Origin: Chloroflexota bacterium
GTDB lineage: Bacteria; Chloroflexota; UBA5177; JANWHV01
Length of the DNA: 22,587 nt
Reading direction: 5' to 3'
Assembly (NCBI GenBank): GCA_025450375.1
Contig: JANWHO010000170.1
Coordinates: 1-22,587 of the forward strand
Positions within the stretch are counted from its first letter, which is position 1, and each line of letters begins with the position of its first letter. The translations under genes were made by a program, and so were the position numbers. Below the pieces are notes generated by a model, which worked only from the letters and a program-made list of their open reading frames with translations, did no database searches and had not been told where the DNA came from. This document shows, in pieces, positions 8,338-19,650 of the stretch.

Positions 8338-8636
8338 GGGATGCCTCCCATACCGCGGCTCGTCTCCGCCAATATACCGGCACGCATTGTAAGCATGTCC
8401 TGGCATGTTTATATCACTCCTGGCCAAGGAAGGGAAGTAACGTCCTAACGGATCGAGCGTATCTGTATTTTATGATCCGCGTTGTCCCCAGGTCGCGGGG
8501 AGCACGCACGTCGGCCTGGGAGCGCGAGCGTCTCGTTCGCGCTCCCAGTGTCCGGCACAACATGGATCACATGTCCCCGGTACACTACACATCGCGTCCC
8601 GCATCGGCGCGGATGAACCAAAAGGAGCCACGATTC
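8338..8636. other. Divergent intergenic region (about 300 nt)
   Basis: It lies between two divergent membrane-protein genes and should hold both promoters. It holds a 15-bp hairpin (8516-8548), a small inverted repeat ACATG-5-CATGT (8560-8574) that could be an operator, and a -10-like TACACT at 8581-8586. I could not find a convincing -35 for either gene. No small gene is supported. Confidence 0.5.
8516..8548. repeat. Long hairpin/inverted repeat in divergent intergenic region
   Basis: CTGGGAGCGCGAGCG (8516-8530), loop TCT, CGTTCGCGCTCCCAG (8534-8548): 15 pairs, one of them G-U. No T-run follows on either strand and no stop codon is near, so a terminator is unlikely. It resembles the dispersed GC-rich hairpins found in intergenic regions of some high-GC genomes. 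Confidence 0.6.
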
Positions 8637-9737
8637 ATGAGCCAGGGTCCGAAGCACGTCCCGCGTTCCGTCGAGGTGACCATGCCCGACAAAAAGCAGT
8701 GGCTTCGGATCGGGCTCGCGCTCCTGGCGACCATTGTGTCTTTCGGCCTCCAATTGACCAGCCTGACCGTGCTTACCTTCATCGTCACCGCCTGTACCCT
8801 GGCCCTCCTGGCCACCCTGGTGGGAGACGGCACGGAGCAGATTGGCGCCCGCCTCGGTCCCGGCGCCACCGGCGTCCTGCAGTCCGCCCTGGGCAACCTG
8901 CCCGAGTTGTTCACCGGCATTTTCCTCCTGCGGCAGGGACTGGTGCACGTGCTGCAGGCGGCCCTGATCGGCTCGGTTCTGGGAAACAGCCTCCTGGTGC
9001 TTGGGATTGCCTTTCTCAGTGGTGGCCTGCGTCACGGTACCCAGATCTTTAATCCTGAAACCCCAAGAAACATCGCGACTCTTACTTTGCTCGCGGTGTC
9101 GGCCCTCGCCATCCCCACCCTCGCGGCCCAACTCCACACCAAGGCGGCGGCGCACGAGGAGGCGCTGAGTGTGATCTGCGCGGTCGTTTTGCTGGCGGTC
9201 TTCATCAGCAGTATCCCTTTTTCCTTAAAGGGAGGTCCAACCGGAGTGTCGGGAGAGAGGGCGGAAGGCGTGTGGCCGGTTGGCCTGGCCATCGCCGTGC
9301 TCCTCGGGGCCAGCGTGGGGGCCGCGTTCGTGTCGGACTGGTTTGTCAATGCCCTAACCCCGGCCACGCACGCGCTCAATATCTCGCAGGAGTTCACCGG
9401 CCTGGTGATCGTGGCGATCGCCGGGAACGCGGTGGAGAACGTGGTTGGGGTGCAGTTGATGCTGCGAAACCGCCCGGACTACGCGATAAGCGTCATCCTC
9501 AACAGCAGTTTGCAAGTAGCCCTGGCCCTGATCCCGGTGCTGGTTCTGGTCAGTTTCGTCATTGGCGCTCCCGTGCACCTCACCCTGGTTCTCTCGCCGC
9601 TCCTCCTGGGCAGCATGCTGCTGGCCACCCTGCTTGGGGCGCTCGTCGTCTACGATGGGGAATCGACCTGGCTCGAAGGAATCGCCCTGATTGGGCTCTA
9701 TGTGATCATCGCGGCCGGCTTCTGGTGGGGGCTCTAG
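8637..9737 (+). CDS. Calcium/proton (cation/H+) antiporter, CaCA superfamily, CAX/ChaA type
   Basis: A 366-residue inner-membrane exchanger with about eleven helices and the two-fold alpha-repeat of the CaCA superfamily. It is expected to export Ca2+ or another cation in exchange for protons. The start at 8637 has AAGGAG 9 nt upstream. The open frame runs back to 8325, but the extra residues are not membrane-like. The first alpha-repeat reads GVLQSALGNLPELFTGIFLLRQGL and the second GLVIVAIAGNAVENVVGVQLMLRN, followed by LNSSLQVALALIP. The second matches CAX proteins well, with Asn where many have His (GNAAEH). The first keeps the key Glu but has NLPE in place of NATE. The TAG stop overlaps the stop of the convergent zinc-ribbon gene. 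Confidence 0.88.
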   Translation: MSQGPKHVPRSVEVTMPDKKQWLRIGLALLATIVSFGLQLTSLTVLTFIVTACTLALLATLVGDGTEQIGARLGPGATGVLQSALGNLPELFTGIFLLRQGLVHVLQAALIGSVLGNSLLVLGIAFLSGGLRHGTQIFNPETPRNIATLTLLAVSALAIPTLAAQLHTKAAAHEEALSVICAVVLLAVFISSIPFSLKGGPTGVSGERAEGVWPVGLAIAVLLGASVGAAFVSDWFVNALTPATHALNISQEFTGLVIVAIAGNAVENVVGVQLMLRNRPDYAISVILNSSLQVALALIPVLVLVSFVIGAPVHLTLVLSPLLLGSMLLATLLGALVVYDGESTWLEGIALIGLYVIIAAGFWWGL

Positions 9738-10456
9738 CCAGCGAGGAGCAAGCGCCCGCACCGAGGGCAACTGGGAACCCCAGTATGGCCTCTTAATTGC
9801 TGGACGGCGGCGGCGGGGACGGCGGCATGGCAATGGCTGCACTCGCCCGCCACCGCGAGGGCGAACGGGCGGCCGCCGGTTCGGGAATAGAGGGCCTGGT
9901 ACCGATCCCGTACGTCGGCTGGAACGAGTTGGGCCGACTGCCTCCGGGTGCGATCGATGGCCACCAAATGCGCCTCCACCGCGCGAAGCTCCCGATCGGC
10001 GTTGGCCATCCGGGCCGCGGCCTCCGACTCAATCAGGGCAAGGGCGGCTCGTGCCTCGGGCTGCGCGGCGGTCAGCCGCTCCTCGAGGGCGCTGGTCTCC
10101 AGCCAGGTGATCTCGAGTTGCCCCACGGTTTCGCGCAACCGATCCACCTCGCCCTGGGCGGTGGTTATCTCCCGCTCATGATGTAACTGACCGGAGGCTA
10201 GCCGTTCCTCGGTCCGCCGGAACTTGGCCGTCAGATCCTCGATCCGCGCCTCCTCGGCCCGGCGGCGGGCGGCGGTGGCCGCCAACTCCTGGCGGGTCGC
10301 CTCAAAGGCAGCCCTGGCCGCCTCAAGCTCGACGTCATGGGAGGCGCGTTCCTTCCAGTGCTGGACCGCCGCCACAACGGCGACTCGCTCGCCGTCCTCG
10401 AAGGCCAACGACCGCAAGGCATCCCACACATTGGCGGCGAGTGGAGCCTCAGCCAC
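9734..10456 (-). CDS. Coiled-coil zinc-ribbon protein (C4-type, zf-RING_7/DUF164 family)
   Basis: A 240-residue soluble protein. About residues 40-190 are a long charged, Ala/Glu/Arg-rich coiled coil (for example ARRRAEEARIEDLTAKFRRT). The C-terminus is a C4 zinc ribbon: CSHC at 206-209 and CPRC at 230-233. This architecture matches the bacterial zf-RING_7 family, whose members have been implicated as nucleic-acid or replication/translation-linked factors. The exact role here is not shown. The start is a GTG at 10456 with only a weak ribosome site. It lies 54 nt downstream of the lysine-rich miniprotein gene, so the two are probably co-transcribed. Its TAG stop (9736-9734) overlaps the stop of the convergent antiporter gene. 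Confidence 0.85.
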   Translation of the reverse strand: MAEAPLAANVWDALRSLAFEDGERVAVVAAVQHWKERASHDVELEAARAAFEATRQELAATAARRRAEEARIEDLTAKFRRTEERLASGQLHHEREITTAQGEVDRLRETVGQLEITWLETSALEERLTAAQPEARAALALIESEAAARMANADRELRAVEAHLVAIDRTRRQSAQLVPADVRDRYQALYSRTGGRPFALAVAGECSHCHAAVPAAAVQQLRGHTGVPSCPRCGRLLLAG

Positions 10457-10510
10457 GGGCCCGTCCCGGCCGAATCCGAAAGGGGTCGGCGGCCTCCATT
10501 ATTCGGGCGT

Positions 10511-10636
10511 TCAGTCGCTCGCCTCCTTCTCCTCGGCTGGGCGGACGCGGCTCTGGATGACCGGCGCCGCTTTCGTCTTCTTTTTGGCCGACTTTGGCTT
10601 GCGAACTTCTTTTGTGCCCTTATCCTTGGAGCCCAT
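10511..10636 (-). CDS. Lysine-rich 41-residue miniprotein
   Basis: A short gene that I translated by hand. The ATG at 10636 has a near-perfect AAGGAGG (10645-10651) at 8-nt spacing, and the stop TGA is at 10511-10513. The product begins MGSKDKGTKEVRKPKSAKKK, continues TKAAPVIQSRVRP and ends AEEKEASD. It is very basic with an acidic tail, has no cysteine and no membrane segment, and is probably disordered. Similar short lysine-rich proteins starting with a (M)xxKDKG-KE pattern occur as hypothetical proteins in various bacteria, a recollection rather than a search. Nucleic-acid binding is plausible from composition only. It is followed on the same strand by the zinc-ribbon gene. Confidence 0.75.
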   Translation of the reverse strand: MGSKDKGTKEVRKPKSAKKKTKAAPVIQSRVRPAEEKEASD

Positions 10637-10739
10637 CGGACGAACCTCCTTCACTACGTTGTCCACTATGGTGCAGTGTACTGAGATTTCCGCCGCCGGT
10701 GTGTGGATTTGTTCCTCATTTATCGCGGACGGGGTACTC

Positions 10740-10745
10740 TATACT
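10740..10745 (+). promoter_or_regulatory. Probable -10 element for the S41 protease homologue
   Basis: TATACT matches the -10 consensus at five of six positions and lies 31 nt before the protease ATG, giving a leader of about 25 nt. No convincing -35 hexamer is present at the normal distance. Confidence 0.4.
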
Positions 10746-10776
10746 ATCACCCACCGAAATTCCGAAGGTAGTGACC

Positions 10777-12207
10777 ATGAGAACGCTGGGCGCGTCGCTA
10801 AGGCACATCGGTACCCGTTTGGCTATTCTGGCCCTTTTGGCCTGTCTGGTCTGGCCGGCGTCCGTTAGCGCGGACGGTGTCGGGTCACCAGTGCGCTGTA
10901 CGGTGCTCTCCTCGGCTCGATCGGTGTCGCCCGTGCGGACCCCGTCGTTGCTTACCGTGCGGGAGGCTCTCTCGTGTTTGCTGGCCCACTATGTCACGGG
11001 GGCCAAACTGGACGAGCGAACACTACTGAGCGGCGCCTATAGCGAGATGGATAGCGCGCTTCGGGCCAGCCAAGTGCTTGTGCCAAGCTCCATGCGCGAA
11101 CCGGCCTTTACCGGCAGCCGGGAACCAGATTGGCGTCTTTTCGCCCAGGCATACAAGAGGCTGAATAGTCTGATTCCGACAAACCTCGTGATTCCCGGCG
11201 CGCTCGCCGAAGTGGCGATCTCGGGCATGACCGCCAGCCTGCACGATGACCACACTGGGTACGTGCCCGGCGCTCAGCTGAAGCCTCTCATCGGCCAGTT
11301 GTTTGACGATGGGCCGACCCCCAGCTTGGGGCTGGTGATCTCGATCACCTCCGCCGCCCAACCCATCTTCGTCACCACTGTCTTTGACGACGCTCCCGCG
11401 GCTCGAGCAGGGATGAAGCCGGGCGATGTGGTGCTGTTGGTCAATGGCCACTCGCCGTTCTCGGGCGTGCACGGGCTGGCCGGCTACGCGCCGCTCCTCG
11501 ATCCCCAGATAGGGTCACCGGTCACCGTGGTGATTTCCCGACCGGTCACTGGGGCCATCCTCACTTTTCACTTGCGCCCGGAACTGTTCAAGACGCCAGA
11601 CTCGACCAGCCGGCTCATTGCCGGCGAGATGTATTACGTAAAGCTCTTTAGCTTTACCAAGAACGCGGCTGGCCCCATTCTGGCGGGGATCACCGCCCGC
11701 CAGGCATCCATGAAAATCCACGGGATCGTGCTGGACCTTCGGGGCAACCAGGGTGGAGTGATCGATGGCGCCATTCGCCTGCTCAGCGCCTTCGTCCACC
11801 ACAAAACGCTCTTCTACTCCGTGGACGGTAAAGGGAAGCGGAGTCCTCAGAGGGCGGACAACTCGGTCCCCCTGCTGAGCGTTCCGTTGGTCGTGCTGAC
11901 CGATGCCGCGTCCGCGTCCTCCTCGGAAATCGTGGCCGGCGCGGTGCGCGACTATCACCTGGGGGCACTGGTCGGTACGCGGACGGCCGGGGCCCTGGCC
12001 GGGGCCGACTTTTTCGGCTTAAATGACGGGGGCGGGTTGGAAATCACCGAAGTGCGCGTGCTGGGGCCGCACGGCGAGAAGGTGGACGGGGTGGGAGTGG
12101 TTCCCGACCAACAAATAACCACCAGCCCCCGCGACCTCTCCACGGGCCATGATCCGGCGATCGATTCGGCGGTACGCGATCTCAAAAAGCTGGCCGGAAA
12201 CCACTGA
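10777..12207 (+). CDS. Exported PDZ-domain S41 (C-terminal processing) peptidase homologue lacking the catalytic lysine
   Basis: A 476-residue protein of the tail-specific protease family. I start it at ATG 10777, with GAAGG upstream and a signal peptide right after (RLAILALLACLVWPASVSA). The frame is open to 10594, but that region is not signal-like. Order: signal peptide, a helical N-terminal region with the conserved MTASLHDDHTGYV, a PDZ domain at about 180-270 (LGLVISITS, APAARAGMKPGDVVLLVNG), then the S41 core (IVLDLRGNQGGVIDGAI; DAASASSSEIVAGAVRDY). Ser381 aligns with the nucleophile of E. coli Tsp (Ser430). The residue 25 further on, where Tsp has Lys455 in FGKG, is Ala406 in GTRTAGALAG, and no lysine is nearby. 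It may use another base, belong to a lysine-less subgroup or be inactive. Confidence 0.88.
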   Translation: MRTLGASLRHIGTRLAILALLACLVWPASVSADGVGSPVRCTVLSSARSVSPVRTPSLLTVREALSCLLAHYVTGAKLDERTLLSGAYSEMDSALRASQVLVPSSMREPAFTGSREPDWRLFAQAYKRLNSLIPTNLVIPGALAEVAISGMTASLHDDHTGYVPGAQLKPLIGQLFDDGPTPSLGLVISITSAAQPIFVTTVFDDAPAARAGMKPGDVVLLVNGHSPFSGVHGLAGYAPLLDPQIGSPVTVVISRPVTGAILTFHLRPELFKTPDSTSRLIAGEMYYVKLFSFTKNAAGPILAGITARQASMKIHGIVLDLRGNQGGVIDGAIRLLSAFVHHKTLFYSVDGKGKRSPQRADNSVPLLSVPLVVLTDAASASSSEIVAGAVRDYHLGALVGTRTAGALAGADFFGLNDGGGLEITEVRVLGPHGEKVDGVGVVPDQQITTSPRDLSTGHDPAIDSAVRDLKKLAGNH

Positions 12208-12233
12208 GTCTCGGCCTCCATGCGCCTCCCGTG

Positions 12234-12239
12234 TATACT
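12234..12239 (+). promoter_or_regulatory. Probable -10 element upstream of heme A synthase
   Basis: TATACT lies 71 nt before the preferred ATG (12305) and 12 nt before an in-frame ATG at 12251. If it is the -10, transcription would begin near 12246. No good -35 is seen. Confidence 0.35.
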
Positions 12240-12304
12240 CAAGAGCGGAAATGCGGAGAATCGCTCCTCGCCCCAGGAGCGCTGGACACACGTGGGAGCA
12301 CGGG

Positions 12305-13318
12305 ATGTATTTGCCGGCGGAACGGCTGGCCGCCCTGAGGCGGGTCCACCATCAAGATGGCGGCGCGGCGGCGCTTCGGATTTACGCGGCCCTGCGCTGG
12401 TTAGCGATTATCGCTACCCTGGGTATGCTGGTGGTCCTGATTCAGGGTACCCTGGTCACCAACTCCGGCTCGGCGGCCGGATGCGGCAATACCTGGCCCC
12501 TATGTCGCGGGCAAATCATCCCCGAACTGAGCGGCGTCGCCAACGCCGGTACGCTCATTGAGTTTACCCACCGGGCCGGGGTGCCGATTGAAAGTACCCT
12601 GATTCTGGTCCTATCCGTTGGCGCCATGTGGTTCTGGCGAGGCCGCCGGGAAGCCTGGGTGCTGGCCCCCATCATGATCGTGTTTCTTTTCCTCCAGGCG
12701 CTGCTTGGCGGTTTGGCGGTCATGTACCCGACCTCGGCTGAAATCCTGGCAGCCCATTTTGGCATATCGCTGGTCGCCTTCGCGTCCGTGCTGCTCACGG
12801 CGGCCTTCGTGGTCGAGGCGGGAGGGGCCGATCGGATTCGCCAGGTTACCCTACCCCGCCGATTACGCAACCTCATCTGGGTCACCATCATCTACAGCTA
12901 CATCGTGGTCTACATGGGGGCGTATGTACGGCATGTGAATGCCAGCCTCTCTTGCCTAGACTGGCCGCTCTGCAACGGGGCAATCATTCCCCGCTTCGTC
13001 ACCGGCGTGGCGGCTCAATTCACCCATCGGATCGGCGCGGGCCTCCTCACTCTCCTGATCATTGCCCTGTTCGTCGAGGCACGGAAGACCCGGGCCTCCC
13101 GGCCCGACCTCTATGTGGGGTCCGCCGCCGCGATGGTACTGGTGCTCTGCCAGGCCATAACCGGCGGGATCGTGGTCCTTTCCAGACTGGCCATCTTGAG
13201 CACGCTCGCCCACAGCTTTTTCGTCGCCCTCCTCTTCGGCACCCTGGCGTACATGGCGATGCACACCTTTCCCCTCCCGCGCCCGCGGGCAACCTTGGCG
13301 GCAAGCCCGGAGTCCTGA
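12305..13318 (+). CDS. ctaA: Heme A synthase (CtaA/COX15 family)
   Basis: A membrane enzyme that oxidises the C8 methyl of heme O to make heme A for aa3-type cytochrome oxidases; 337 residues with about eight helices. It has the internal two-fold symmetry of the family. The N-terminal half has GCGNTWPLCRGQIIP (cysteine pair CxxxxxC) then EFTHR. The C-terminal half has SCLDWPLCNGAIIP then QFTHR. The histidines of EFTHR/QFTHR and those of AAHFGIS and LAHSFF are the expected heme ligands. The start at 12305 has GGAG 7 nt upstream. An in-frame ATG at 12251 close behind a -10 element would add 18 residues and cannot be excluded. It follows the S41 gene by 97 nt. The convergent CopD-like pair beyond may serve the same pathway. 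Confidence 0.9.
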   Translation: MYLPAERLAALRRVHHQDGGAAALRIYAALRWLAIIATLGMLVVLIQGTLVTNSGSAAGCGNTWPLCRGQIIPELSGVANAGTLIEFTHRAGVPIESTLILVLSVGAMWFWRGRREAWVLAPIMIVFLFLQALLGGLAVMYPTSAEILAAHFGISLVAFASVLLTAAFVVEAGGADRIRQVTLPRRLRNLIWVTIIYSYIVVYMGAYVRHVNASLSCLDWPLCNGAIIPRFVTGVAAQFTHRIGAGLLTLLIIALFVEARKTRASRPDLYVGSAAAMVLVLCQAITGGIVVLSRLAILSTLAHSFFVALLFGTLAYMAMHTFPLPRPRATLAASPES

Positions 13319-13421
13319 GCGGGAGCTGCGTCACCGGATGAACGTGTTCGTCAATCATCTGGATGGTTGGACAGATCCGAGGGGTGCGGTCGCGTGCGGT
13401 ATTCGTGGCCCTGCCATGACG

Positions 13422-13838
13422 TCAGGGCGCCGAATCTGACCCCGTTTGGTAGCGCGCGACCGTGAAGCTGATAAGTAGCGGCACAGTGACCGCGAACAGG
13501 ACCAGCATCAGGGTGACCACTAGAAGTGGGGCGCCGCCCGCATGGTTATGCAGGAAGGAGAACTCGATCATCCCCGCGGAGATCACGTAGGCGGCCAGTG
13601 CCCACTTCCCCACCAGAAGGAACGTGTGCCAGGCAAAGCCACGTTGACGGACAAGGAGGACGATGCAGACCGCCAGGAGGGTGGCGCTCAGCACAAGCAA
13701 GGCGATGGGAACACCGAGCGCCGGCCGGCCCGGAAAGGAGGACGCCATGACGATGCCCCCGATCACGACCAAGACCAGGGAGGCACCGGCGAACTGAGTA
13801 ACCGGCGGAGCAGTCGGGATCTCGGTTTGCGCGCTCAT
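13422..13838 (-). CDS. Small four-helix membrane protein, unknown function
   Basis: 138 residues from ATG 13838, which overlaps the stop of the preceding CopD-like gene as ATGA, so the two are translationally coupled. After a short Pro/Thr-rich N-terminus there are four helices: ASLVLVVIGGIVMA, GVPIALLVLSATLLAVCIVLLV, TFLLVGKWALAAYVISAGMI and LLVVTLMLVLFAVTVPLLISFTVA. The loop between the last two contains FLHNHAGG, whose histidines could bind a metal or heme. I do not recognise the family. Its constant partnership with the CopD-like gene and its position beside heme A synthase suggest a role in heme/copper or oxidase maturation, an inference. The longer open frame to 14258 on this strand lies in the shadow of the upstream gene and is not used. 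Confidence 0.7.
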   Translation of the reverse strand: MSAQTEIPTAPPVTQFAGASLVLVVIGGIVMASSFPGRPALGVPIALLVLSATLLAVCIVLLVRQRGFAWHTFLLVGKWALAAYVISAGMIEFSFLHNHAGGAPLLVVTLMLVLFAVTVPLLISFTVARYQTGSDSAP

Positions 13839-14452
13839 TGCGACGCCACCCGTGTCATGATCACGAGCGTCGCGATCTGCATGACGCCGGTAATGCCCGC
13901 GGTGTAGACGAACCGTCGCATGAGCCTGGCGATGACTGCTCCATTGGGATGGGGCTTGTTCATCTCGAAGAGCACGGCGATATTCGCCGGCTCCAGCAAG
14001 GCCAGCGCGACCGTCGCCATGATGCCTACGACAATGAACGACCCTACCAACCAGGCGTGGTTCGGACTTGAGGGACTGAAGTTGCCGAGATTGACCCCGA
14101 GCTGGAAGCCAGACGCAAGGGTCATGATGACGAGCGTCGGCATGATGAGCACCATCATCGGCATGAACTTCGCCGAGAACTCGGCCCGGGCCGGGATCGA
14201 CAAGCGGCCGAGAATAGGCCCGATAACTAGTCCGACGAAGAGGTCGATCCCCGTCCACAAGCCGCCGCCCGCGACGTGGTAAAAGGCGAGCGCCCAGGGC
14301 GAATTGGTAGAGATCGCCACGATCAGGCCGACCACGATTACAGCGACAACGGGAAGGCCCTTTACCGGCACGATCTGGACGACTGGCCGCGTCCGCGTAT
14401 CAGGGCCGGCCAGCGCCCCTCGTTGCGGCAGGATCCCCGCCTGGTTGGCCAT
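13835..14452 (-). CDS. CopD/DUF2269-like polytopic membrane protein
   Basis: 205 residues from the ATG at 14452, chosen because GGGAGG lies 7 nt upstream (an ATG nine codons earlier lacks a site). Five probable helices: VVAVIVVGLIVAIS, ALAFYHVAGGGLWTGIDLFVGLVIGPIL, FMPMMVLIMPTLVIMTLASGF, WLVGSFIVVGIMATVALALL and FVYTAGITGVMQIATLVIM. The second helix pattern FYHVAGGGLWTGIDLF resembles the (H-x-G-x-x-L-W-x-G) helix of CopD/DUF2269-type proteins and might hold a heme or copper ligand. The assignment is by pattern recall and is moderate at best. It is the first gene of a coupled pair transcribed toward ctaA from the opposite strand. Confidence 0.72.
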   Translation of the reverse strand: MANQAGILPQRGALAGPDTRTRPVVQIVPVKGLPVVAVIVVGLIVAISTNSPWALAFYHVAGGGLWTGIDLFVGLVIGPILGRLSIPARAEFSAKFMPMMVLIMPTLVIMTLASGFQLGVNLGNFSPSSPNHAWLVGSFIVVGIMATVALALLEPANIAVLFEMNKPHPNGAVIARLMRRFVYTAGITGVMQIATLVIMTRVASQ

Positions 14453-14761
14453 CGCATATCCTCCCACGTTTAAAACCAACCATGCGGCGGCGATTGTCTA
14501 CCCCTCGGCGATCCGCCTCTAAGGTATGGTTCATCCTGACTAGCTCCCAGTCTATAGCACGGTAACCGCCCACGTCCACTATGGTAGGCGGATCTCGTGC
14601 ATTGTCCCCTACCGTGATGCCCGCCAATATGCTACGGTGAAGCGTAAGAATAAAACGGGCCGTGGGCAAAAATGCCCGGGGCATGGGCGTGGTGATTGAG
14701 TGAGGAGGCGCACGGCTGGCGCCTCCTCGTTCGTGTACGCCAGGCAATGCGAGGGTTGTGG
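14453..14761. other. Divergent intergenic region (309 nt)
   Basis: It separates the CopD-like pair (minus) from the pyrG operon (plus) and should hold both promoters. It contains small GC-rich hairpins around 14665-14690 and a 10-bp hairpin at 14702-14728 just before the operon. TTGTCC (14602-14607) with CAATAT (14625-14630) at 17-nt spacing is a weak plus-strand promoter candidate. The only short frame worth noting (GTG 14637, 20 codons) has no support. Confidence 0.45.
14702..14728 (+). promoter_or_regulatory. Hairpin in the leader of the metallo-beta-lactamase/pyrG operon
   Basis: GAGGAGGCGC (14702-14711), 7-nt loop, GCGCCTCCTC (14719-14728): a perfect 10-bp stem 33 nt before the first start codon of the operon. 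The left arm contains a Shine-Dalgarno-like GAGGAGG locked inside the stem. There is no T-run, so it is not a standard attenuator. Confidence 0.45.
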
Positions 14762-19593
<4,832 letters not shown>

Positions 19594-19611
19594 TACAGGC
19601 TATACGAAGAG

Positions 19612-19641
19612 TTGCAGCATGTTCAGGCAGCGGCGTACAAT
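19612..19641 (+). promoter_or_regulatory. Predicted promoter of smpB giving a nearly leaderless mRNA
   Basis: TTGCAG (19612-19617), 18 nt, TACAAT (19636-19641). The ATG of smpB begins 10 nt after the -10, so the transcript would start within about 2-4 nt of the start codon. This agrees with the absence of a Shine-Dalgarno sequence in front of smpB. Confidence 0.5.
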
Positions 19642-19650
19642 AGCCTGACT

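Noticed and set aside
8581..8586. -10-like TACACT upstream of the antiporter gene
   Set aside because: No -35 hexamer at a workable distance, so not called as a promoter.
13408..13428. GCCCTG-9-CAGGGC hairpin with an internal TGACGTCA palindrome between convergent genes
   Set aside because: A 6-bp stem with no T-run overlapping a stop codon is too weak to call a terminator or operator.
10662..14585. 12-nt shared sequence GTCCACTATGGT near 10662 and near 14574
   Set aside because: A repeat of this length is expected by chance in 22.5 kb and neither copy lines up with a convincing promoter.
14637..14699. 20-codon frame (GTG start) encoding a small Lys/Gly-rich peptide with Cys and His
   Set aside because: It has no ribosome site, sits in a hairpin-rich leader and could not be distinguished from chance.
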